From: Clostridium sp. E02
GTDB taxonomy: Bacteria; Bacillota; Clostridia; Lachnospirales; Lachnospiraceae
Direction: 5' to 3'
NCBI RefSeq assembly: GCF_003833015.1
Contig: NZ_RJLQ01000011.1
Location: forward strand, 62,001-126,000
DNA length: 64,000 bases
Each line of letters opens with the position of its first letter. Within the stretch, counting starts at the first letter, position 1. Of the stretch, positions 45,310-55,156 are shown piece by piece. A program made the position numbers and the translations under genes. The notes under the pieces were generated by a model, which was not told the DNA's origin, did not search any database, and worked only from the letters and a program-made list of their open reading frames with translations.

Positions 45310-46989
45310 ATGCAAAAAATTATAGACGATAATTATTATGATATTATTATCAGTAACGTTATGGAATCGGCTTACAATACAGGAGATAACATAACCTTTA
45401 TGGATCTGAGAAATTCTCTGGCTCATATTCCGGTTCCTAATTCTTCGGTGAATCCATGTGATTTAGGTACTTATTCTTATAATGCATTTCCATCATTGTT
45501 GACCTTGAGTGCAACTTTGAGTTTAGAGAGATCTGGAATTATAACGGTGCAAAGCAATCCTTTTTTGGCATTGTTTGGAAGAGGCGTGTTAGTGGCAGTA
45601 ATTGACACCGGAATTGATTACCAGCATCCGGCATTTTTATATAACGATGGAAGCACTAGAATCCTATCCCTATGGGATCAGACAATCCAAGATGGGGAAC
45701 CGCCTGAAGGATTTACATATGGAACTGAATATACAAGAGAATATATTAATATGGCACTAAAATCCGAAGATCCCTTATCGGTTGTTCCGTCAGTTGATAC
45801 CAATGGGCATGGGACTGCAATTGCAAGCGTCATGGCTGGAAAGCCGAACATAAGTCAAGCATTTTCTGGTGTTGTTCCCGAAGCAGACCTTTTAATCGTA
45901 AAATTAAAGCCTGCAAAAGAAAATTTAAAGAAAATATTCTTTGTTCCTGAGAACGTTTTATGCTACCAGGAATCGGACTTAATTATTGGCTTGAGCTACG
46001 TAACGACCATTGCCCAGCAATTAAACCGACCCATTGCGATCTGTATTGCAATGGGAACAAATCAGTCAAGCCATGACGGAAGAGGTGCAACGAGTTATTT
46101 TACTAATTTTCTTAGCCAACAACCTATGATAGGTGTCTCAATCTCCGCTGGAAATGAGGCAAATAAACGACGTCATTACTTTAATAATACAACGGAGGGG
46201 CCTTATTCAAACAGTTTTGAATTACGGGTGGGAGAAAATGATAAACTTTTTGCCATAGAACTTTGGCCTTTTGCACCGGCAAGACTATCCATAGAAATTA
46301 CGACTCCAAACAAAGAGACCACAGGGGAAGTTTTTCCAGCTTTTGGAGACTGTAGACGATTTTTCTTTGTATTTAATGAAGGCGTTGTATATATTAATAA
46401 TTATATATTTGAAGAAGAGACCGGTGACCCAATGATTTTAATGCGGTTTCAGAACCCGCTGCCTGGGATTTGGACAATTCAATTAAAAAATCTGGATCAG
46501 GAACCGTTTTCCTTCCATACGTGGCTGCCTTCTGGAGATATTATTTCAGAGAATACTTTTTTCTTAAATTCCAATCCAGATACCACCATTACGTCTCCAG
46601 GCAATGCGACCAGTCCACTTACGGTTACCGCATATAATCAGATTAGTGGAAGTATCCTTACGGAATCAGGGAGAGGCTATACAAGAACTGGTTATGTGAA
46701 ACCGGATGTTGCGGCACCTGGGTATCAGATCACTTGTGCACTTCCAGGAAACCAATATGGAACCATAACCGGTTGCGGAGCCGCTGCAGCACAGGCAGCA
46801 GGAGTGATAGCAATGGTCTTTGAATGGTCCGTTGCAAGAGGGAATTATACCAATATTACAGGGAATGATATCAATCGTCTGCTTATTCGTGGGGCGCAGC
46901 GAAGCAGTAACAATACCTATCCAAATAACATATGGGGATATGGACAGATTGAAGTTAACCGTCTATTTGAACGTCTTACGAATATATAA
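45310..46989 (+). CDS. Csp-like S8 subtilase lacking the catalytic serine, paralogue
   Basis: 559 residues, paralogous to the divergent gene at 43.4 kb. Asp99 in VIDTGIDYQHP, His167 in TNGHGTAIAS and Asn in SAGNEANK are kept. The serine segment is GCGAAAAQAAG, with Gly490 at the Ser position and Cys489 before it. It has the same jelly-roll insert and no signal peptide. In Clostridioides the pseudoproteases CspA and CspC control spore germination, which is the nearest precedent. GGGAGG lies before the ATG. A shared 165-base region controls both genes. Confidence 0.85.
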   Translation: MQKIIDDNYYDIIISNVMESAYNTGDNITFMDLRNSLAHIPVPNSSVNPCDLGTYSYNAFPSLLTLSATLSLERSGIITVQSNPFLALFGRGVLVAVIDTGIDYQHPAFLYNDGSTRILSLWDQTIQDGEPPEGFTYGTEYTREYINMALKSEDPLSVVPSVDTNGHGTAIASVMAGKPNISQAFSGVVPEADLLIVKLKPAKENLKKIFFVPENVLCYQESDLIIGLSYVTTIAQQLNRPIAICIAMGTNQSSHDGRGATSYFTNFLSQQPMIGVSISAGNEANKRRHYFNNTTEGPYSNSFELRVGENDKLFAIELWPFAPARLSIEITTPNKETTGEVFPAFGDCRRFFFVFNEGVVYINNYIFEEETGDPMILMRFQNPLPGIWTIQLKNLDQEPFSFHTWLPSGDIISENTFFLNSNPDTTITSPGNATSPLTVTAYNQISGSILTESGRGYTRTGYVKPDVAAPGYQITCALPGNQYGTITGCGAAAAQAAGVIAMVFEWSVARGNYTNITGNDINRLLIRGAQRSSNNTYPNNIWGYGQIEVNRLFERLTNI

Positions 46990-47105
46990 ATGTTGGAATT
47001 TAATTAAAAAATAATTTATTTTTATTTCTTTGAATACTTTGCCTGATATAGGCCATAATAGAATTATACCAAAGATAAGTGAATACTTATCCTCCCCTTT
47101 TAAAA

Positions 47106-47148
47106 AGCCCTGTTTGCGGCAAAGGCGTCGCAGACAGGGCTTTTTTTG
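47106..47148 (+). terminator. Intrinsic terminator after the plus-strand S8 gene
   Basis: A 14 bp stem (AGCCCTGTTTGCGG with TCGCAGACAGGGCT, with G-T pairs) and seven T. It lies 117 bases after the stop. Confidence 0.92.
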
Positions 47149-47276
47149 TCATCGATTCAATATAAGGTGCGGTGTATTTCAATGTGTTGGAGCTACGGCT
47201 TGAAAAGTTTGAAATAAACTGGTATACTCTGTCTTAAAATGTCCATTGATATCATGTATTTTGAAAGGCGAAGGGA

Positions 47277-48743
47277 ATGAAAGAAAAGAAAAAGAGAAAG
47301 CTGTTTTCATTCTGGTCAAAATTGTCCCTGCAAACAAAAATGAACTATATTGCAGTTAGTGGAGCATCGGTCATTCTATTATCGATCACTGCTAGTTTAC
47401 TTGTCGCTGGATATGGAATGAGAGGATTCAGTTCCGTGTTAAAAAGCAATTCCCAGAGTTTGGCCTTGTGGTCGGCGATTGAGAATGAAAAAAATACATT
47501 TGCATCCTACATAAGAGAGCAGACAAAAGAAAGTTATATTTCTTATGAGGCTGCATGCAAAGATACAAAAAAATCCATCGAGGAACTCTCTTATGATTAC
47601 AAGAAAATTGGAAGATACCGGTATGCAAAGGTTTGGTCCATTCGCAATTTGTATAAAAATTATTCGCAATACCGGGATAATTATTTATTTGTGTCAACGA
47701 AGGATCAATCCGATACAAAAAAACTTTACACCATATACCGACTTCAGGGTTATCTTACTACTTACGCAGGTCAGCTAGAGCAGATGACGGTGAAAAGTGG
47801 AAATGAAAGGTATGAAAAAGAAAGATATCTATTGGTAATCTTGCCTGTGGTAAGCTTGATTTTGGGCGCGCTTTCTTTACTTTTTGTTCGATTGCTAAAA
47901 CAATCGGTTCATAAAAGTATTATAAGACCGGTGATAGAACTGGCCAAGGATTCCGTTAAAATTGGACAGAATGATTTTTCAGGGAAAGATATAATAACAG
48001 AAGGAGAGGGAGAAGATGAGATCGCGAAACTGGTGACTGCGTTCGCTAGAATGAAGTCATCAACGAAAGGTTATATCAATGCATTAACAGAGAGACATGC
48101 CATGGAAAAGCAGTTAGAGCAGGTGCGTCTGCAAATGCTGAAAAACCAGATCAACCCTCATTTTCTCTTTAATACTTTGAATATGATCTCCAGTACAGCG
48201 CAGATAGAAGATGCAGAAACTACGGAAAAGATGATATCCGCACTTAGCAGCCTGTTTCGCTATAATTTAAAATCAACGGATTCCGTTATGCCGCTGGAAC
48301 GTGAATTAAAGGTAGTGCGTGACTATATGTATTTACAGCAGATGCGTTTTGGCCAGAGGATCCGTTATAAAACGGATTGCGATCCAGAAACACTAGACAT
48401 TCTAATCCCATCATTTTCTCTGCAACCGCTGGTGGAGAATGCGGTAATGCATGGGTTGTCGTCTACCTGCAAAGGGGGGATAATCCTGATCCGTTCTTGG
48501 ATAAGAGATGGAAGACTATGGATTTCTGTTGCAGATACTGGAGTAGGAATCCCAGAAGAGAAACGAAAGAAAATCTTGGAATCATTAAAATACAGGGATG
48601 AAAAAAACACAGGAATCGGAGTCGGGAATATCTATCGGAGAGTTCATGGGATGTATTCGGATGGAGATGTTTTTCTTTATAGCAGTTCTGGTAAAGGGAC
48701 AGCCGTACAACTTGCTTTTACCCCAAGTAACCATAGAACATGA
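47277..48743 (+). CDS. Sensor histidine kinase, YesM/LytS type
   Basis: Membrane sensor, 488 residues. TM1 spans about residues 25-45, an extracellular sensing region follows to about 180, TM2 spans about 182-203, then a HAMP linker. The His kinase domain has the autophosphorylated His in QINPHFLFNTLN (His294), and the ATPase has LVENAVMHGL and DTGVGIPEE. Its partner regulator starts 13 bases later. The signal is likely a sugar or organic acid, given the TRAP genes nearby. Confidence 0.92.
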   Translation: MKEKKKRKLFSFWSKLSLQTKMNYIAVSGASVILLSITASLLVAGYGMRGFSSVLKSNSQSLALWSAIENEKNTFASYIREQTKESYISYEAACKDTKKSIEELSYDYKKIGRYRYAKVWSIRNLYKNYSQYRDNYLFVSTKDQSDTKKLYTIYRLQGYLTTYAGQLEQMTVKSGNERYEKERYLLVILPVVSLILGALSLLFVRLLKQSVHKSIIRPVIELAKDSVKIGQNDFSGKDIITEGEGEDEIAKLVTAFARMKSSTKGYINALTERHAMEKQLEQVRLQMLKNQINPHFLFNTLNMISSTAQIEDAETTEKMISALSSLFRYNLKSTDSVMPLERELKVVRDYMYLQQMRFGQRIRYKTDCDPETLDILIPSFSLQPLVENAVMHGLSSTCKGGIILIRSWIRDGRLWISVADTGVGIPEEKRKKILESLKYRDEKNTGIGVGNIYRRVHGMYSDGDVFLYSSSGKGTAVQLAFTPSNHRT

Positions 48744-48756
48744 CAGGGAGAATACG

Positions 48757-49557
48757 ATGTATCACATTTTGTTAGCAGATGATGAACAAATTGAACGAAT
48801 GGCTTTGGCTAGAAAACTAAAAAAACACTTTGGTGACAACATTACAATCAGTGAAGCTGCCAATGGGGCGGAGGCATTTACGCGATTTGAGGAGGAAAGA
48901 AACCAAATTGTTATATTAGATATTGCGATGCCAGAGTTAAATGGAGTAGAGGCAGCGGAGCAAATTCGCATGTTGAGTGCGGACTGCGTGATCATATTTT
49001 TAACGGCATATGATGAATTCTCTTATGCCAAGAGAGCCATTGTAGTCCGGGCTTTGGATTATCTGCTAAAACCCTGTGATGAAGAAGAACTGCTATCTGT
49101 TATGGAAGAAGCCATGCGATTGGTTGATAGCCGGATTTTGTTCATTGGAAAGGGATCGGCAAATCTCCAAACGGATTCCAAATGGAACTTAGATATGGAT
49201 CCAGATGATTTTTCTGGAGGGGATTCGAAAAAAGAAGTGGCCGAAACCATACGAGATTATATTATGAAACATTATATGGAAGAGATTTCGATGCAAGATG
49301 CAGCCCAGATGCTGCATTACTCGGATGCGTATTTTTGCAAATTGTTTAAACAGTGTTTTGATCAAAATTTCACATCTTACTTGACAAAGGTACGGATTCG
49401 AGAGGCAAAAAAGCTTTTGATGAATAAAAAGGCAAGTGTAAAAGACGTCAGCAGCCAGGTGGGATATTTTGATTCCAATTACTTTGCCAAGGTGTTCAAG
49501 CGAATTACGGGTATGCTGCCCTCGGAATTCAGAGACTGTAAAAGTGCACAAAAATAG
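48757..49557 (+). CDS. AraC-type response regulator
   Basis: 266 residues. The receiver domain has LLADDEQ, the phosphoacceptor Asp55 in VILDIAMPELNG and a Lys in LKPCDEEEL. The C-terminal AraC DNA-binding domain has two helix-turn-helix units (MQDAAQMLHYSDAYFCKLFK and KDVSSQVGYFDSNYFAKVFK). The ATG at 48757 has GGGAG upstream; the open frame extends further into the kinase gene but lacks family similarity there. It probably activates the TRAP genes 214 bases on. Confidence 0.93.
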   Translation: MYHILLADDEQIERMALARKLKKHFGDNITISEAANGAEAFTRFEEERNQIVILDIAMPELNGVEAAEQIRMLSADCVIIFLTAYDEFSYAKRAIVVRALDYLLKPCDEEELLSVMEEAMRLVDSRILFIGKGSANLQTDSKWNLDMDPDDFSGGDSKKEVAETIRDYIMKHYMEEISMQDAAQMLHYSDAYFCKLFKQCFDQNFTSYLTKVRIREAKKLLMNKKASVKDVSSQVGYFDSNYFAKVFKRITGMLPSEFRDCKSAQK

Positions 49558-49770
49558 CACATATAATTTATGCAAATTGTCGAAAGCAACCATTGGGATG
49601 TTAAAATATTCTTCTTAGAGGACAAAGATTTACGGTACAAATGAAAGCTTCAAGTTATATAATTGAGAAAGTATTAAGGATATCGCCAAACCTTAATGAA
49701 TCGATTATGTATACCTGGGGCTTATTTTTTTGCTTTTTAGGCAGGTACAGGTGGGAAGGAAAGGAATTGT

Positions 49771-50793
49771 ATGAAGAAATTCTTAAAAAAATTAGCAGTA
49801 GGCATATTGACAGCTGCTCTTGTAGCCAGTCTTGCTGGTTGTGGTTCTGTAACATCTGGAAAACGAATTATTCGCATTGCACATGCACAGTCGGAGACCC
49901 ATCCAGAGCATTTGGGCTTACTTGCATTTAAACAGTATGTGGAGGAAAATCTGGGAGATAAATACGAGGTACAGATTTTTCCCAATGAAATTCTTGGATC
50001 AGCTCAGAAGGCAATAGAATTAACACAGACAGGAGCCATCGATTTTGTGGTTGCTGGAACGGCTAATTTAGAAACCTTTGCTGGTGTTTACGAAATATTT
50101 AGTATGCCTTATCTTTTTAATTCAGAAGAGGTCTACCAATCCGTGATGCAGGATACGGACTACATGCAATCCATCTATGCATCTACGGATGAGGCTGGGT
50201 TTCGGGTTGTTACCTGGTATAACGCTGGAACCAGAAATTTTTATGCCAAAACCCCAATTCGCACACCGGATGATCTGACAGGGATGAAGATCAGAGTTCA
50301 GCAAAGCCCTGCTAGTGTATCGATGGTTAATGCGTTTGGAGCAGCAGCAGCACCAATGGGATTTGGTGAAGTTTATACTGCAATCCAACAGGGGGTGATT
50401 GATGGAGCGGAAAACAATGAGCTTGCATTAACCAATAATAAGCATGGGGAAGTCGCAAAGTATTACTCTTACAATAAACACCAAATGGTGCCAGATATGC
50501 TGGTTGCTAATTTGAAGTTCCTTAATGGATTAAGCCCACAAGAATATCAAGTATTTATAGATGCTGCAAAACTGTCTACAAAAGTAGAAATGTCTGAATG
50601 GGATAAAAGCATAGAAGAAGCAAAGAAAACAGCGAAAAATGACATGGGAGTAGAATTCATTGACGTTGATATAGAGCCGTTTAAAGAAAAGGTACTTCCT
50701 CTTCATGAAGACATGCTTAAGAAAAATCTGAAAATTGTTGATTTGTATAAACACATTCAAGAAATGAACGAGAAAGCAAAGGGAGGACAATAA
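49771..50793 (+). CDS. TRAP transporter substrate-binding lipoprotein
   Basis: DctP-family binding protein, 340 residues. A lipoprotein signal ends in SLAGC with the acylated Cys at residue 24. The binding fold shows IRIAHAQSETHPEH, the DctP signature GMKIRVQQSPASVSMVNAFGA with the Arg that binds the substrate carboxylate, and GVIDGAENN. Ligands of the family are organic acids such as uronates, sialic acid and C4-dicarboxylates; the one here is unknown. GGAAAGGA lies before the ATG. Confidence 0.93.
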   Translation: MKKFLKKLAVGILTAALVASLAGCGSVTSGKRIIRIAHAQSETHPEHLGLLAFKQYVEENLGDKYEVQIFPNEILGSAQKAIELTQTGAIDFVVAGTANLETFAGVYEIFSMPYLFNSEEVYQSVMQDTDYMQSIYASTDEAGFRVVTWYNAGTRNFYAKTPIRTPDDLTGMKIRVQQSPASVSMVNAFGAAAAPMGFGEVYTAIQQGVIDGAENNELALTNNKHGEVAKYYSYNKHQMVPDMLVANLKFLNGLSPQEYQVFIDAAKLSTKVEMSEWDKSIEEAKKTAKNDMGVEFIDVDIEPFKEKVLPLHEDMLKKNLKIVDLYKHIQEMNEKAKGGQ

Positions 50794-50794
50794 T

Positions 50795-51298
50795 ATGATG
50801 GCAATTCAGAATCTGAAAGCTGGGATCATGAAAGTGTTAGGTGTCGTTATTATCTTTCTTTTTGCAGCGATGACATTAATTGGAACGTATCAGATCGTAA
50901 CAAGATATTTTTTCAACAGACCAAGTACCATATCAGAAGAACTGCTGACCTATACCTTTACCTGGATGTCCTTGTTTGCATCTGCCTATGTATTTGGTCA
51001 AAAAGATCATATGCGTATCGGATATATTGCAGATAAAATAACTGGGACACCAAAAAAATATCTGGAATTTTGCATTGAAATCCTGGCATTTGTGTTTGCA
51101 GGAGTCGTTATGGTATATGGCGGACTTGCAATTACTAAATTGACAATGATTCAAACAACTGCGTCTTTGCGGATTCCTATGGGTTATATTTATGCAGCAG
51201 TTCCGGCATCAGGGTTACTTATTATGATATTTAGTGTGATGAATGCGATTGATATTCTGCATACAGATTTTAGCAAGAAAAAGGAGGAAACGGTATGA
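50795..51298 (+). CDS. TRAP transporter small permease
   Basis: DctQ-family subunit, 167 residues with four membrane helices and FFNRPSTISEELLTYTFTWMS, a family signature. GGGAGG lies before the ATG. The gene starts right after dctP and overlaps dctM by four bases, so the three TRAP genes form one operon. Confidence 0.92.
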   Translation: MMAIQNLKAGIMKVLGVVIIFLFAAMTLIGTYQIVTRYFFNRPSTISEELLTYTFTWMSLFASAYVFGQKDHMRIGYIADKITGTPKKYLEFCIEILAFVFAGVVMVYGGLAITKLTMIQTTASLRIPMGYIYAAVPASGLLIMIFSVMNAIDILHTDFSKKKEETV

Positions 51299-52602
51299 GT
51301 ATTCCTGTGTTTTGCGGATTGATCATATTTGTACTTTTATTAATTATGTTGGTTGCAGGCGTGCCGGTGGCTGTCGCACTGGCGGTCTCATCCATATGTG
51401 CAATTTTACCAGTTTTAAATACAGGTGCATCTGTACTAACCGGAGCACAGAGGATTTTTTCTGGTATCTCGGTGTTTAGTCTTCTTGCCATCCCATTCTT
51501 TATCTTGGCAGGAAATATTATGAATAAAGGCGGTATCGCCATTCGACTCATTTACTTTGCTAAGCTGTTTACTGGGAGAATTCCAGGAGGACTTGCACAC
51601 ACCAATGCAGTTGCAAATATGCTGTTTGGTGCAATCTCTGGTTCAGGAACTGCAGCAGCTTCTGCAATGGGATCGATCATTGGACCCATCGAGGAAGAGG
51701 AGGGGTACGACCGTGACTTCTCTGCAGCTGCCAATATTGCAACAGCACCAACCGGACTAATGATTCCTCCAAGTAATGTTATGATTACCTATTCTTTGGT
51801 AAGTGGAGGAACCTCTGTTGCGGCACTTTTTATGGCAGGCTATATCCCAGGTATTTTATGGGGACTCGCTTGTATGATCGTTATATTTTTCCTTGCAAAG
51901 AAAAAAGGCTATCAGAGTGCGGAATGCTATTCTGCACGGGAAAAGGTTAAGATATTTTTACAGGCGATTCCCTGTCTTCTTATGATTGTAATTGTAATTG
52001 GAGGAATCATCTGTGGGATCTTTACAGCCACAGAGGGAAGTGTAGTTTCCGTTGTATACAGCCTTATTTTATCTCTGTTTTTTTATAAGTCATTAAAATT
52101 ATCAGAGCTTCCAAAGTTGTTTTTAGAAAGTGCTCAGATGACAGGGATTATTATTTTCCTGATCGGCGTATCTAGTATCATGAGCTGGGTCATGGCATTT
52201 ACTGGAATTCCAAGTGCTATATCTGATGCAATGTTAAGTATTAGCAACAACCGATATGTAATCTTATTTATAATCAATATTTTATTGCTTCTAGTGGGTA
52301 CCTTTATGGATATGACACCAGCGTGTCTAATCTTTACTCCGATATTTTTGCCGATTTGTCAAACATTGGGTATGAATACCATTCACTTTGGTGTTATGAT
52401 GATTTTCAATCTATGTATTGGTACCATAACACCTCCTGTAGGGACAACTCTATTTGTAGGCGTAAAGGTGGGGAAAACCAAGATTGAGAACGTAATTCAA
52501 CCCCTGCTTTTATATTTTGCAGCTATTTTCGTAGTGTTAATTCTAGTATCTTATATTCCTGCCCTGTCGTTATGGCTGCCGGGACTTCTAGGTTACGTAT
52601 AA
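51295..52602 (+). CDS. TRAP transporter large permease
   Basis: DctM-family subunit, 435 residues, about twelve membrane helices. Recognisable segments are GVPVAVALAVSS, SGSGTAAASAMGSIIGP, IPPSNVMITYSLVSGG, FMDMTPACLIFTPIFLP and ITPPVGTTLFVG. It couples import to a sodium gradient. GGAGG lies before the ATG. Confidence 0.94.
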   Translation: MSIPVFCGLIIFVLLLIMLVAGVPVAVALAVSSICAILPVLNTGASVLTGAQRIFSGISVFSLLAIPFFILAGNIMNKGGIAIRLIYFAKLFTGRIPGGLAHTNAVANMLFGAISGSGTAAASAMGSIIGPIEEEEGYDRDFSAAANIATAPTGLMIPPSNVMITYSLVSGGTSVAALFMAGYIPGILWGLACMIVIFFLAKKKGYQSAECYSAREKVKIFLQAIPCLLMIVIVIGGIICGIFTATEGSVVSVVYSLILSLFFYKSLKLSELPKLFLESAQMTGIIIFLIGVSSIMSWVMAFTGIPSAISDAMLSISNNRYVILFIINILLLLVGTFMDMTPACLIFTPIFLPICQTLGMNTIHFGVMMIFNLCIGTITPPVGTTLFVGVKVGKTKIENVIQPLLLYFAAIFVVLILVSYIPALSLWLPGLLGYV

Positions 52603-52762
52603 TATAAGCGATTTGTCAAGTGCCTCTTTCTCAAGAATATATACCGGTGGAAGGAGGCTTAAAGTCATAATAACAAAAAACATTTTGCAATATTTATCAA
52701 TATGTTATATACTGTTTGATGGAGTAATACAAGAATGAACAGATAAAAGGATGGTTTTAGAC

Positions 52763-53272
52763 ATGACTATTTTAGAAAATTGGAGAAATCTAGCTTATGG
52801 AGATGAGTTAGATGAGAACGGGAAAGAATCATTGTGGTCCGCATATTTTTCAGTAGAAAAAGGGATCTATGAGCATATTCTTACAAAATCAGAAGAAGTG
52901 GTGGAAGGTACCATAGAAGAACTAGCCAAGAGATATGGCACAGATGTTCAGACGATGACTGGTTTTTTAGACGGAATCAATGAGAGTTTAAACGGTTATG
53001 AAAATCCGATCGAGACGATGGATGAGACGACTGTGGTTAAAATCGAAATTGATCCGGAAAAACTCTATTATAATATGGTAGAGGCTAAGGCTGAATGGCT
53101 GTATGAACTTCCCCAGTGGGATAGTATTCTGACACAAGAGAAGAGAAAAGAACTCTTTAAGAAGCAGAAAGCATCCGGTACCATTGTAAAAGAAACAAAG
53201 GTTGGAAGGAATGATCCGTGTCCTTGTGGCAGCGGCAAGAAGTATAAAAAATGCTGTGGACGCAACCTGTAA
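52763..53272 (+). CDS. SEC-C zinc-binding domain protein
   Basis: 169 residues. An N-terminal acidic domain is followed by a C-terminal SEC-C motif [19 protein letters not shown] (CxC...CC), which binds zinc and in SecA contacts SecB or ribosomes. The function of this family of small proteins is unknown. The ATG at 52763 has AAAGGA 11 bases upstream; an earlier in-frame ATG at 52751 directly follows that site. Confidence 0.85.
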   Translation: MTILENWRNLAYGDELDENGKESLWSAYFSVEKGIYEHILTKSEEVVEGTIEELAKRYGTDVQTMTGFLDGINESLNGYENPIETMDETTVVKIEIDPEKLYYNMVEAKAEWLYELPQWDSILTQEKRKELFKKQKASGTIVKETKVGRNDPCPCGSGKKYKKCCGRNL

Positions 53273-53288
53273 TCAAAACAGAAGTCAG

Positions 53289-53327
53289 GAAAACAGGTAC
53301 CTCTTATGGGCTACCTGTTTTCTTTTT
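53289..53327 (+). terminator. Intrinsic terminator after the SEC-C gene
   Basis: A perfect 11 bp stem, GAAAACAGGTA with TACCTGTTTTC, followed by TTTTT, 17 bases after the stop. Confidence 0.9.
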
Positions 53328-53374
53328 AAAAAGCGCAAAGAAATAGAATTGTTTTAGGCAGAAAGGGAACGCAA

Positions 53375-54142
53375 GTGGAGGCATATACAAATTTTGCAGA
53401 AGTCTATGATCTGTTTATGGATAATATCCCTTATAAAGACTGGTGCAGTTATGTGGCTGACCTGTTACACGATTGCGGGATTAAGGATGGACTGGTCCTT
53501 GACCTGGGATGTGGCACTGGTAGCCTGACCGAATTACTGGCAGATGCAGGATATGATATGATTGGCGTGGATAATTCAGAGGATATGCTGCAGATTGCTA
53601 TGGATAAGAGGGCGGAATCTGGTAAGGATATTCTTTATCTGAAGCAAGACATGAGATCGTTTGAACTCTATGGAACTGTACGTGGAGTTTTGAGTATTTG
53701 TGACTGTATGAACTATATTATAGAATATGATGAACTAGTGGAAGTTTTTCGTCTGGTCAACAATTATCTAGATCCTGGTGGAGTATTTATTTTTGATTTA
53801 AATACCATATATAAATATGATACGGTTATGGGTGAATCCACCATAGCAGAGGATCGGGAGGCATGCAGTTTTATCTGGGAAAATTTTTATGATAAGAAGA
53901 CCCGGCTGAATGAATATGATCTGTCTTTGTTTATTCAGGAGGAACATAACTTATATCGGAAATATTCAGAGAATCATTACCAGAAAGCATACACAATTGA
54001 TGAGATTTTGTCTGCGATAAAAGAAGCAGGCATGGAATTTGTTACTGCGTATGAGGCGTTTACCAAAGATCCGGTAAAGGAAGACAGTGAGAGGATCTAT
54101 ATGATAGCAAGGGAACATGGAAAGGAGTATAAGGATGTCTGA
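53375..54142 (+). CDS. Class I SAM-dependent methyltransferase
   Basis: 255 residues. The Rossmann methyltransferase motifs are VLDLGCGTGSLTELLA (SAM-binding), MIGVDNSEDML (acidic ribose contact) and GVFIFDLN. The N-terminus AYTNFAEVYDLFMD is typical of this bacterial group. The substrate is unknown. The start is GTG, after AAAGGGA. It overlaps hslO by 8 bases. Confidence 0.9.
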   Translation: MEAYTNFAEVYDLFMDNIPYKDWCSYVADLLHDCGIKDGLVLDLGCGTGSLTELLADAGYDMIGVDNSEDMLQIAMDKRAESGKDILYLKQDMRSFELYGTVRGVLSICDCMNYIIEYDELVEVFRLVNNYLDPGGVFIFDLNTIYKYDTVMGESTIAEDREACSFIWENFYDKKTRLNEYDLSLFIQEEHNLYRKYSENHYQKAYTIDEILSAIKEAGMEFVTAYEAFTKDPVKEDSERIYMIAREHGKEYKDV

Positions 54143-55016
54143 TTATATTGTAAGAGCGACAGCAGGAAACCATCAAATACGTGCATTTGCTGCGACAACC
54201 AAAGAATTGGTGGAACAGGCAAGACAAGCTCATAATACTAGCCCAGTGGCAACTGCAGCTTTAGGCAGACTTTTAACGGCTGGAAGTATGATGGGGATTA
54301 TGATGAAGGGATCACAAGATCTTCTTACCATCAAGATTCAAGGAAGTGGTCCCATGAAGGGATTGACAGTAACTGCAGATTCCAAGGGGGATGTAAAAGG
54401 TTACGTCTTTAATCCAGAGGTGATGCTTCCTCCCAGCGCAGCAGGCAAACTGGATGTTGGTGGTGCTGTAGGAGAAGGCGTTTTAAGCGTAATCAAAGAT
54501 ATTGGTTTGAAAGAACCTTACATTGGACAAACCATTTTGGTAGGTGGTGAGATCGCAGAGGATCTGACTTATTATTATGCCACATCGGAACAGACTCCTT
54601 CTTCCGTAGCGCTTGGAGTGCTGATGAATAAGAACAATACGGTAAAACAGGCAGGCGGCTTTATCATACAGTTGTTACCAGGTGCTTCGGAAGAGATAAT
54701 CGAGAAGCTGGAGAAAAAATTAGGTGAGATTACGTCAATCACTACATTGTTGGATGAAGGAAATACTCCAGAGATGATACTGACCCATATTTTAGGTGAT
54801 TTTGGTCTGGAATTCATGGAGCAGTCATCAACCAGATTTTTCTGCAATTGTGACAAAAAAAGAGTGGAAAAAGCATTGGTTAGCATTGGTAGAAAAGAAT
54901 TAGAAGAGATGATAGCTGACGGAGAATCCATTGAAGTCAATTGCCATTTCTGCAGCAAGAATTATGAATTTACAGTGGAAGATTTAAAAGTACTGTATGA
55001 AGAAGCAAAGAAATAG
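54135..55016 (+). CDS. hslO: Redox-regulated chaperonin Hsp33
   Basis: Chaperone that is activated by oxidation, 293 residues. The C-terminal redox switch keeps all four zinc Cys, CNC and CHFC (about residues 236-271). The N-terminal domain begins DYIVRATAGNHQIRAFAATT. AAAGGAG lies 7 bases before the ATG at 54135; an ATG at 54117 is in frame but lies within the preceding gene without a site. Confidence 0.96.
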   Translation: MSDYIVRATAGNHQIRAFAATTKELVEQARQAHNTSPVATAALGRLLTAGSMMGIMMKGSQDLLTIKIQGSGPMKGLTVTADSKGDVKGYVFNPEVMLPPSAAGKLDVGGAVGEGVLSVIKDIGLKEPYIGQTILVGGEIAEDLTYYYATSEQTPSSVALGVLMNKNNTVKQAGGFIIQLLPGASEEIIEKLEKKLGEITSITTLLDEGNTPEMILTHILGDFGLEFMEQSSTRFFCNCDKKRVEKALVSIGRKELEEMIADGESIEVNCHFCSKNYEFTVEDLKVLYEEAKK

Positions 55017-55064
55017 GGTGAATCGTGGCAATGCAATTTGGTGAACTCCCTTTTCCGATCAAAA

Positions 55065-55086
55065 AGAGCCATCCTAGGATGGCTCT
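55065..55086 (-). terminator. Terminator of the cold-shock gene
   Basis: A hairpin AGAGCCATCC/GGATGGCTCT with a 2-base loop. On the minus strand five T follow. It lies 70 bases after the cold-shock stop. Confidence 0.8.
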
Positions 55087-55156
55087 AATCGTAATCATGT
55101 GAAACAATATAACTTCTTCCTTTATATTGAAAAAAGGTACACTGATAAGTCAATGA

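Noticed and set aside
49578-49584. TGTCGAA (0A-box-like) before the TRAP operon
   Set aside because: A single 7-base match with no suitable promoter or second box; expected by chance in 64 kb.
49642-49652. TGAAAGCTTCA palindrome as a CcpA (cre) site before dctP
   Set aside because: Three bases shorter than the 14-base cre consensus and lacking the central CG.
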